A stretch of 64,000 nt of DNA from Seminavis robusta (lineage: Eukaryota > Bacillariophyta > Bacillariophyceae > Naviculales > Naviculaceae). The notes beneath the pieces were generated by a model that saw only the letters and a list, made by a program, of their open reading frames with translations, was not told the DNA's origin and did no database searches. The stretch is taken from assembly GCA_903772945.1 (NCBI GenBank), contig CAICTM010000049.1, forward strand, positions 1 through 64,000, read 5' to 3'. The position numbers and the translations under genes are program-made. Below, one piece after another: positions 43,159-51,467 of the stretch; position 1 is the first letter of the stretch; each line of letters begins with the position of its first letter.

Positions 43159-43605
43159 GAATAGAAAGGATAAAACCAGATAAAAATCGAACAGGTTTTG
43201 ATTCATGAGTTGTAGCTTCCGTAGCACGATTTGTTTGAATGCGAGAGATGACACATCCTATACCTTTTTCGCTTAGAGAACACGGGGTAAGACCAAAAGA
43301 ATTAATAGACGGTACTGATTAATCACCTGCCCCTGCCTTTGCCCCTCTTTTGTTGTATGTATCGCGTAGTCTTAGAGTTTCGAGTTAATGACCGTACGTG
43401 TCATGGATCGAGTCCCAGTCAGGGAATCTAGAATCTAACCCTCTCCTTCTTCTTCTCTTTTTCGCCCCTACCCCCCCAGGAGGGTGCCTACCCCCCCCAA
43501 AAAGTTACGGAAACGTCCATTGGCGGTCCAGGCAGCACACGTAGATTGTTGTTTCTGACTTTTTCGCATCACTTGTTCGTTCCCTTTTCCATTGATCGCG
43601 ACTAG
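43159..43605. other. 3' flank of transposase-like copy 3
   Basis: 43395-43500 is the conserved tail also seen after copy 2 (pyrimidine tract, then CCCCCCCAGGAGGGTGCC and a C-run). No gene is recognised. Confidence 0.5.
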
Positions 43606-44778
43606 CTAGTATCGGTGCCACTTTCTGGTAAATTGTGACTCTCTCATGTTGTTTAGCTTGTCGGGCGGGATGGGTAAGTCAACGTTTCCGCGTTCTATTT
43701 CTTTGAGAACGTAGTGAAAGGGTATTTGGTATTGGTAGTTCAGTGGAATTTTGGCCTTTCGTGCCAGATCCATTTGATGGAGGAGATGATCCGATAGCTG
43801 GTCTGGCCCCATGTTTTCTTCCACGGCTGGATGAATAGATACATCAAAGGAACGGTCAGATAGGTTGGCTGCAAGGCGATTCGATTATCCAATTCTTCAT
43901 CACCATGTTCAGGCATATACTATACGTACATTGTCGCAAAATGGGATCATGGCCCATGGCTCCGGTATGGATAATAGTATGCCCCAGGGACGTTGTGGTC
44001 AAAAGGCACCAGAATAAGAGAGCCGCCCAGATGGTGGCAAATGTGGCTCCCAGAGGACCCGGCTGGGCAATTTCAATGTAGCTGAGTGCCGCCACGACAA
44101 AGAGCGATTTCATGCTGTGATTGACCAGATCTCCCGACTTTTGCCAGGTATATCTTCCAATGGAGGATCGCAATATGATGGGTGCATTTTGTGTGCTCAG
44201 TGAATTGAAAATGGAATAGGCGGTGTAGTTGGCAATGAGGGCAAATACCGAGAGGAACAGCTAAAGAAGCAAACAGTCGCGTGAGCCTGATATCGATAAT
44301 GGCCAGTAGATAGATATCGTTTGTGTGTGTTGCACGCACTTACCGAAATACTAGAAGCAATTCCAATCCAAAAACCCATAGTACGCCAATCCCCGGCCTT
44401 GAGGCCTGCTCGGATTTCGTCCCCCACCTCGGATGGATTGTATAGAATGGCCAAGTTGGTGTTGATAATGAGCGCCACAACGGTAGTGCTTTTGAGACAT
44501 CGTTGTGTCGCAAGCTCCTTGAGATTGACATTTCGACGCTTGGCCCATGCGAGATGGCTTCGAAAGGATGTCTTGGAACCCTGAAAGGGGACAAATCTAG
44601 TATCCACAGAAGAGAGGAATTCGGAACATAGATGAGACGCATCAATCCATGCCTATAGTGGCACTCTGAAAATTCAGCCCATAGATGATAGAAGACGTAC
44701 CGTTCGCAGTTTTGGCTGCCACAGAAGAAGGTGGTCCAACGCCGGAAGTATCCCGTCATGGTCAAAGCTTGGATGCAT
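43606..44778 (-). CDS. Multi-spanning membrane protein family, member D, four exons
   Basis: The exons are 44778-44701, 44580-44344, 44260-43930 and 43826-43606. All introns are GT-AG and the frame closes, giving 288 aa. Blocks are SFRSHLAWAKRR, LATQRCLKSTTVVALIINTN, LAILYNPSEVGDEI, WRTMGFWIGIASSIS, VFALIANYTAYSIFNSLSTQ, NAPIILRSSIGRY, two or three hydrophobic helices, HTIIHTGAMGHDP, and a C-terminal MGPDQLSDHLLHQMDLARKA. It lacks the introns that in member C isolate the 18- and 33-nt exons: the corresponding coding sequence is one 331-nt exon. It is the shortest member, ending soon after the conserved C-terminal motif. Confidence 0.75.
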
Positions 44779-45073
44779 GGAAGCACTGAATTTGACCAGA
44801 TGATGTCCTGAATCCTGAATTCTCAAAATTCTTCCCCACAAACAAATTTGGCGCGACCAAAATTACTACTGGCTCCGTGGGTGGAAGCTAATTGCGTACC
44901 GTAGCAATAATATTGCACAGAGGCTTTGACCTTCGACCCAATGACGGATGAAAGATCCTGCGAAGATAAAGCACTCTGCCTCCATCAGCGGTTACTAACA
45001 GCGGTAGATCAAGCATTGCAGTTGTTTATCATCCGAATAGACGGCATCTAACTAGAATAGTCTTCCACTGTTC

Positions 45074-45967
45074 ATGTTCTTGCGCCTCTTGGCTATTCTT
45101 TTTTTTTTTGCACCCGCTTCGAGTCTGACTTCGACGCTACCCAGAAATCTGTCTCAACTCCAGTATTATCCACGCTCACTGGTAGCCCTCTCTGCTGCCA
45201 TGTCCAAGAAGAAACGTCCCGGTGTTCCGGCTGCCATTCGTCTGGCATCTTGTCAAGATGTTCGCCTCTGGGAGCGCGTGGAACAACAATACGAGAGCAT
45301 TCGGAGTGACAAACTACTCCAAGCCGAAACCAATTGTCCCGTTTCGTTGGACCAAACAACGCATATAACCAAGACGCAGTTACTGGATATCGTCCAATGG
45401 AAATTTGCCGTGGGAAAGCCACGACCACAGAATATGGGTTTGCTCCACTCCAATGCAGACTCCATGGTACAAGAGTGTTCTCAACGAGCCATTCAGTTGG
45501 CCAGGAAAGCGGAGGCGTCCCAAGAAGAAGGACAATTCACGCCAGATGGTCTCGAAACAATCAAAGCCTCCTTAAAAGAATTGACCCAACTCAAGGGAGT
45601 AGGTCCTGTCACGGCCACCGCTGTACTATGTCGCGTACGGCCGGACATGTTTGCTTACATGTACGATGAAGTCATTGATTGCTTCGAGCCCAAACGAGAT
45701 TACACACTTCCAATCTATCTACGCATCAATGCCAAATGTTTGGAACTGGCTCATAATAATACATTAGAAGGAGGATGGACTGCAGCTCGAGTGGCCAAGG
45801 TGCTCTGGATAGCCGCCAAGGTAGCAGCCACCGACAATCTTCCCGACTTGACGGTTGATGAGGCTACTTCTGCTGGCAACGAAAAGTCCAAGCATCGCAA
45901 AGCAGGGAAAGACACTGATACTATTATGAGACAATCCAGGCCAAAGAGACGAAAGACTAGAAAGTAG
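45074..45967 (+). CDS. Helix-hairpin-helix (DNA-glycosylase-like) protein
   Basis: Single exon, 297 aa from ATG 45074; an in-frame ATG at 45200 would give a 255-aa form (MSKKKRPGVP). The first 42 residues are a hydrophobic then hydroxylated leader (LRLLAILFFFAPASSLTS), which could target an organelle. The core carries LLDIVQWKFAVGKPRPQNMG, then ELTQLKGVGPVTATAVLCRV, a helix-hairpin-helix typical of the HhH-GPD glycosylase fold, and DMFAYMYDEVIDCF. The family is a eukaryotic uncharacterised group with the same blocks (GVGPATASA, then a DE motif). The C-terminus is Lys/Arg-rich (RQSRPKRRKTRK), consistent with nuclear or DNA-bound protein. Catalytic activity is unproven. Confidence 0.72.
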   Translation: MFLRLLAILFFFAPASSLTSTLPRNLSQLQYYPRSLVALSAAMSKKKRPGVPAAIRLASCQDVRLWERVEQQYESIRSDKLLQAETNCPVSLDQTTHITKTQLLDIVQWKFAVGKPRPQNMGLLHSNADSMVQECSQRAIQLARKAEASQEEGQFTPDGLETIKASLKELTQLKGVGPVTATAVLCRVRPDMFAYMYDEVIDCFEPKRDYTLPIYLRINAKCLELAHNNTLEGGWTAARVAKVLWIAAKVAATDNLPDLTVDEATSAGNEKSKHRKAGKDTDTIMRQSRPKRRKTRK

Positions 45968-46697
45968 GAATTGCCATATTTTGTGTAGTGTGTAGCATTG
46001 GTTCTTTACTCCTGCCAAACAAAGATTCTTGTTTCTTTATAGAGAAATCCTCTAGCCAAAAGGCGAAAAGCATATCTAGTACCTACTCTAACTAAACCCC
46101 CGTTCAGCTCAAAGTATCAATTTTTGAGTCATTCGTCTTTTGAAAGGGTGGAACCAAACAAGCTTCCGAAACCGAGCTTTTGGACTTCAGTGCATCGCTG
46201 TTAAAGTTAAGGGTTGGTACTGTTTCGTCTCCTTGGATCGCTTCGCTTCCTTGGACGAACTACGGATGATGAAACCGCCAAGCAAGCAGTGCTCAGTTTC
46301 GATAGGCTTCCAACCTTTTCTGGCATTCCATTAGGGTATTGAACTGCTAGTCTGGAGTATCTCGCCAACGCATGGAGGGAGTTGATACCGGAGTGGTGAC
46401 TTTTGATAGCTCTGGTACAGAACATCTATCTGAATACCTTCCCAGGACACAAAATAGATCACATTATAAGGAATGGAAAAGATGGTGGTACTTTCCCTTG
46501 GTTGAAGATTCTAATGAATGCACCTCTGCGACCTCTTCCCATTTGAGATCAAAGGAAAGAGAAGATTGAATCACCAAACAAAATTTCTATCTCATGTATT
46601 CTTGCTATTCTACACTTGTTTGATCTTCTAAAGACAGCGGTATCCAGCCTTGTTGCCGGTTTCGCCAGTGGGCCCGTGCTTCGCTCTTGTTTCTTCC
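45968..46697. other. Intergenic, no gene recognised
   Basis: Only short open frames without recognisable motifs. Confidence 0.45.
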
Positions 46698-47039
46698 TCA
46701 TGCGGCATGAGCGGTAACAGAGCTTCGGTGCGAAGGGACGCCGACTTTGATGTTGCCTTGACTCTTGCTTCTCATCAACATGGTGCTTCCGCGCTTTCCC
46801 GGTCGATGGATCTTGCTTCTGACAGGACTTGTCGAAAGGGACCGATCAGAGAGCCGATGATGACTGGATGACTTCAAGGAATCGCTTCGGCGATCTTGAC
46901 GTGGGATGCAAAAGCTCTCACCGAGAGACTGCAACAGACGCGTTTGGCTTCCATCCTTTCCGTACTTTTGGTTGAAATCGGACCAGCTCTCAGAAGAGCT
47001 GTTGGAAGAGGCTCTGGAGAATGACTTGCGGCTGATCAT
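46698..47039 (-). CDS. Hypothetical small basic Ser/Arg-rich protein
   Basis: 113 aa from the first in-frame ATG at 47039 (MISRKSFSRAS). It is rich in Ser, Arg and Lys, with repeated RS and SS pairs and no recognisable domain or membrane segment. I include it because the frame is open and the composition is protein-like, but no homologue is recognised and no neighbour supports a function. It could equally be a chance frame. Confidence 0.3.
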   Translation of the reverse strand: MISRKSFSRASSNSSSESWSDFNQKYGKDGSQTRLLQSLGESFCIPRQDRRSDSLKSSSHHRLSDRSLSTSPVRSKIHRPGKRGSTMLMRSKSQGNIKVGVPSHRSSVTAHAA

Positions 47040-47648
47040 GACGGATAATAATTGGTTAGTTAGTTGCTGCTGTTTGCGGTTTGGTTTTTGTTCGTTGTCG
47101 TCGTGGTTTTGTGAGATGGATAGAGATGAAGGGGTGATTGATTGCAAAGCTGAACATGCATGAAGAGCATCGGACTTGAGCTCAGAGAGGGGTTACGAAC
47201 TTTCGGGGAGTTGGGAGAGACGTGAGAGTGAAAGTCGAGGCGAGGTCGGTGGTAATTCTGTTTGGAGAACATTGCTTCCAGGGGCATCTTGCATTTAAAA
47301 GAGAGTGATTAAAAGGAACCTGATGATTTAGAAGCCAGATACTGATTTGAAAATGTTTAAACAAACCTTCCCTTTTCTGGAGCACTACTCCGGTTACTTA
47401 AAGCTTTATGATTTAAAGCCGGGTGAGATCTGCAAATTTTGCAAAATGAGCTCAGGAGGACTTCAGAAACGTGGTTGAGGTAAAACAATTTTAATACATG
47501 AAAAGGTTTACCGCATCCTTCAAAATATCTTTTTGCCAGCATTTGAGCAGTGTCCAAGCTGATGAATGCATGCATTGCAGTTATTGCAGTACTGGTACTA
47601 TTTACCTCGGCAGTCTATCTGCCTGAGCCCTCACCCCCTTTTTTGGTA

Positions 47649-47774
47649 TTTCCTGTTTCCTGTTTCCTGCTTCCTGCTTCCTGTTTCCTGTTTCCTGCTT
47701 CCTGTTTCCTGTTTCCTGCTTCCTGTTTCCTGCTTCCTGTTTCCTGCTTCCTGTTTCCTGCTTCCTGTTTCCTG
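47649..47774 (+). repeat. 7-bp minisatellite (T/C)TTCCTG x18
   Basis: Eighteen exact heptamers with only two variants, TTTCCTG and CTTCCTG, in the order TTTCCTTCTTCTCTCTCT (first base of each unit). The strand is fully polypyrimidine/G. The last ten units alternate strictly, suggesting that expansion proceeded by a 14-bp dimer. Confidence 0.95.
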
Positions 47775-47948
47775 TTCCGGTGAAGCCAAAATATAGGGAT
47801 AGAGATAGGCACAAGCCAACTCTACAAATTTAGGGGTAGGAATAAATCATGGATATTCAAGGTTAGTGCACTCAATACAATAAGCCAGCAGAAGCTACAA
47901 AAGTTACAGGTACATACGGGAGTGACAGCTGTAAAATTATGGTTAGCA

Positions 47949-47983
47949 GGCGGCAACACACGACGAAGTCGGGTGTTGTCGCC
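47949..47983 (+). repeat. Hairpin repeat, copy 1
   Basis: A 16-bp stem (GGCGGCAACACACGAC / GTCGGGTGTTGTCGCC, 14 of 16 paired) with a GAA loop. The identical 5' arm recurs at 48035; similarity extends through AGGGCTACCTT after the hairpin. Confidence 0.85.
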
Positions 47984-48034
47984 AGGGCTACCTTTTAAAA
48001 TAAAAAAGAAGGTTATAGTGAGGGAATAATACGG

Positions 48035-48069
48035 GGCGGCAACACACGACGAAGTTGGGTGTTGTCGCC
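48035..48069 (+). repeat. Hairpin repeat, copy 2
   Basis: Same hairpin, 86 bp downstream, with one change in the 3' arm (GTT for GTC) and the same AGGGCTACCTT flank. Confidence 0.85.
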
Positions 48070-48316
48070 AGGGCTACCTTGAAAGAAGAGTGCAATCTCA
48101 AACATGTCATCCTTCTTCTATCTGTCTTTCTGCCGAGGTATCGCAGCTCCTGCTGACTTAAAAATAGCTAGTTGGCAAATTGCACAGAAGCTTGGAAAGC
48201 TCATTTTTCGTCCTTATCCCTAACTTTTGCAGAGCTTTTGAAGCTGCAGGGCCGTGTTGATGATGATTCGGCTTTTTTTCAGCGTTCGTCTCCTGTTTCC
48301 TCAGTTTGCTCGCTAC

Positions 48317-49070
48317 TTGGATCCATATGACGAATACATGCAATCCAGCCATTGTAGCTAGCTACGGTACCATAGGCAGAGAGTTACATCGATCTGTGAC
48401 AGTGGCAACAGTACCGAACACACTTAGGTTCCGCTTTACTTGCTACACTCCGTTACCGGTAGCTACCTTGCATTGGATCCTTATGACGAATACATGCACA
48501 ACCGAACATGTCAATCCAGCCATCGTAGCCATTACCGTAGAGTTCATGGATCAGTGACAGTGGCAACAGTACCGAACACACTCAGGTTCGGCTTTGCTCG
48601 CTGCACTCGGTTACCTCGCATTGGATCCTTATGACAAATACATGCACAAAACCGAATATTGTTAATCCAGCCATTGTAGCTGGCTACCGTACAGTTACAT
48701 CGGCGACAGTGTCAACAGTACCGAACACACTCAGGTTCCGCTTTGCTGGCTACACTCCGTTGCCGGTATCTTGCATTAGATCCTTATGACGAATACATGC
48801 ACAACCAAACATTATGAATCCAGCCATTGTAGCCGGCTGCGGTATAGCTATATTGACGACAGTGGCAACAGTACCGAAAGTTTGGCTTTGCTCTCTACGG
48901 TTACCGGTACCTCGCATTGGATCCTTATGACGAATACATGCACAACCGAATATTGTCAATCCAGCCATTGTAGCCAGTTACCGTAGAGTTACATCAATCG
49001 GTGACACTGGCAACAGTACCGGACACACTCAGGTTCGGTTTTGCTCACTACACTCCATTGCCTCACCATT
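48317..49070 (+). repeat. ~150-bp tandem repeat, five diverged units
   Basis: Units start at 48317, 48473, 48621, 48776 and 48917, each with TTGGATCCTTATGACGAATA (minor changes), then ACATGCACAACCGAA, AATCCAGCCATTGTAGC, GTGACAGTGGCAACAGTACC, ACACACTCAGGTTC and GCTTTGCTCGCTACACTC. The period varies from 141 to 156 bp. The units are diverged by substitutions and indels. No coding role is seen; the short frames they produce differ from unit to unit. Confidence 0.9.
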
Positions 49071-49510
49071 ACAATGAATACAGGAATATTGTCAATCCAG
49101 GCTCCACAAGCACTGTTCCCACGGGAAAATGGGTATGAACACAGAAATCACCACAAAAATAACAGGAAATAACAAAGGAGGGGTGAATCGGGTAGTATGA
49201 TCAATTCTCTTGTGTATTGTCACCTCCTTCGGTTAACTGTTGCCATCATTCAATGACTTGACGATGTTTGTTCATGTTGTTGGTAGGGTTGGAGTTAACA
49301 GAGCCTCCTCCGTAGCGATCAATCGACAGCAGCCTCCTCTCCTCTCTTGTCGTTATCCAGAGTGATCGATCGTGACAATGCGATTTCCTCGGCCGTCAGC
49401 AGTAAGAGAAGAGAAAGTAAGAAATAGATGTGGTTTTCTCTTCTATTCCGATACTGAAGAAAACCGGAGACTTACTCTTATATTTCAAATTCCACCAACT
49501 TGACTGTCAT

Positions 49511-49736
49511 GGGCCGAGAACTGACTGCCATCCCATCGACCATAGGATTCAATGAGGGATGGCTTTCCATTCTGCACCAGAGACTGACGGCTTGAGTGAG
49601 GCTTAATAATAGAGATAATAGAGGTGCGAACGATCGACTCGAATAAATAAAACAACTCACCTGTTGACGGCCGAGATCTGACTGCCTTCCCTCGGTCCAT
49701 AGAAATTCAATGAGGGGTGGTTTTCGAATCTGCACC
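49511..49736 (+). repeat. Local ~70-bp duplication
   Basis: 49511-49578 and 49668-49736 share GGCCGAGA(A/T)CTGACTGCC, CCATAG(G)A..TTCAATGAGGG(A/G)TGG and TCTGCACC. A third weaker piece (CATAGAAATTCAATGA) lies near 49828. The function is unknown. On the minus strand CCGTCAACAG|GTGAGTTG and similar sites look like splice signals, so a noncoding transcript is conceivable. Confidence 0.6.
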
Positions 49737-51262
49737 TTCAATAACACTCTTGATTCGTACCGTACCAGTCGTTCGATCAATCCAACACCACTCTTGTCAG
49801 CCAAGCTTGGATTTCTCTCCTGTTTGCCATAGAAATTCAATGAAGGCGAGATGTCAGTGCTGTGCCTTCAATAATACACCTGATAATACACTTACCTCGT
49901 CGTAACATTAGTAGCAGTAGCAGCGATCGGCCGCTCCTCCACCATTGTGTTGCTCTTGTTGTGTTGCGCTTGTTGTTGGTTGAATGGACAATCGATGCGA
50001 GTGCTCTTTCGAAGAAGATGCCAGCCAGGCAGGCTGTTCTGTGAAGTCTGTTTGAATCTTTTGCTGTTTACAGAGAGTACTCTCCAATGACACTTCCCAA
50101 AACAGCTTGCCCTCATTCATCGTACGGTACTCAATCAGTCATCAATGACTTATTAATAGCCAAATCTTGATAATAGATTCGATTTGATCCTTAACCTTAG
50201 TAATTTCAACGGTTCCTTTATCCACGAATCGATCTATTTTTATCAAACGAGAACCTGTTACTTATGGATACACATGACCGTTGATTCTGCAACTGAAGTG
50301 TGGCTACTCTAATTTACACAGTAAACGCCGGCAAATCGATTCCAGAGTGCAACTGCGGGGGTAACCAAAAGGAGCGTCGTCTCAAGGAGACGTAATTCGA
50401 TTCGATTCGATTCGACTCAATTCGAAAATGATTGCATAATTCGATTCGATTCGAGTATTCGTCATTCTGTTCGGGACTGAGTCACCGACTCTTTTCAGAT
50501 GACTGACTCTTTCCAGAGTGAATGAAAAATGGCTGAGGTGTTGGGGAAACAAATTGTAAAATTACAATTATGTTTTACCTGAACAGCCTGTTCTAAAATT
50601 TTGACTTCCAGCGTCTGAGCAGTGTTAGTCCCGAACCAAAGGCATATGAAAAGGGGGGCACTCTTTCGTGACTGAACCAACATATGTCATGTGAATTAAA
50701 ATATATAGACTTAGACCGAGAACTACAAGTGTCGTACCGGTGGTACCACCTGCTGTGCAAAAAGTTGGCGTCGTCTTGAAACTAACTTGAAACAGAAATG
50801 ACAAGCCAAAATCACGAGACTTGGTAACATTCTTTGGTGATCGGGGTATTTTTGAAGACCTTGCCAGTCTCTTGCAACTCGTGAATAAATAAGCTTATGG
50901 TGGGTGGCCTCTGCGGTCAAACAAAAGAAACGAGCAGATGAGCGGTTCATCAAACTACACGTACTATGGCCAGCTAGTCTAGTAGGCAAGTATGGTACCA
51001 GGTACGACGTGGACTGGTTGGCTGGATTTTGAATTAACCCCATTCTCGGGAGGTTCCGCTGAAGAGGCAATAGTTGCATTGGACGGGCCAATCAGGATTG
51101 AATCTGTTTTTGGCTGGATAGAAGTTCTATCCAGCCAAAGTGCAACCGTGGAACACATCACTTCCAACACATCAATTCCAACACAGTGGAGCTCACAAAC
51201 TCCTCACAATTTGCCTTACAATTCTTTGGTTTTCTCTTCTCGCATTGCTTTCCCTTTCTACC
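49737..51262. other. Intergenic with ATTCGA tract
   Basis: A near-pure ATTCG/GATTCGATTC tract lies at 50394-50460. An 8-bp inverted pair TCTATCCAGCC / GGCTGGATAGA lies at about 51111-51140. No gene is recognised before 51263. Confidence 0.5.
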
Positions 51263-51467
51263 ATGAAGCTCATCTTTACTGACTTGTTGGCTATTTGGTT
51301 GGCCACAACTGCTCTCCTTCCCATGGCAGCAGAAGCCAACCTCATCCCTTCGTCACATCTTCGAGCGGGGACCACCCTTGTATCCAAGCCTTACCCATAT
51401 TCGACGTCAGCAAGCACCCAAGCACCCACGCCGATAAAATGTGGGTTGGATCCATGGGATCAACGTG
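51263..51467 (+). CDS. First exon of a small secreted protein, interrupted by the copia region
   Basis: From ATG 51263 the frame encodes a signal peptide (MKLIFTDLLAIWLATTALLP, then MAAEA) and a Thr/Ser/Pro-rich stretch ending CGLDPWDQR. At 51468 there is a strong donor (GTGAGT), and the open frame ends shortly after. No second exon is found before the copia gag at 52876. The copia element therefore probably sits in the first intron, or has replaced the rest of the gene. The family is not recognised; only the secretory leader is clear. Confidence 0.5.

Noticed and set aside
43400-43420. tRNA-type B box (GATCGAGTC)
   Set aside because: No A box, acceptor stem or cloverleaf could be drawn around it; the sequence belongs to the transposase-like 3' tail.
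39901-43520. C-run/G-run ends of transposase-like copies as terminal inverted repeats
   Set aside because: A shared 3' tail is clear, but no convincing inverted match exists at the 5' sides (GGGGGCTAGCTGGG before copy 3 is too short and is absent before copy 2).
23046-44778. Naming the A-D membrane family as bestrophin chloride channels
   Set aside because: Multiple helices and copy number are suggestive, but the bestrophin sequence signatures are not seen, so the name is not supported.
47550-47819. Open frames rich in CFLLP or RKQE repeats on both strands
   Set aside because: Produced by the 7-bp minisatellite, which is stop-free in several frames; not genes.
47949-49070. CRISPR-like array
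   Set aside because: The repeats are two hairpins and five diverged ~150-bp units without regular unique spacers, and the DNA is eukaryotic.
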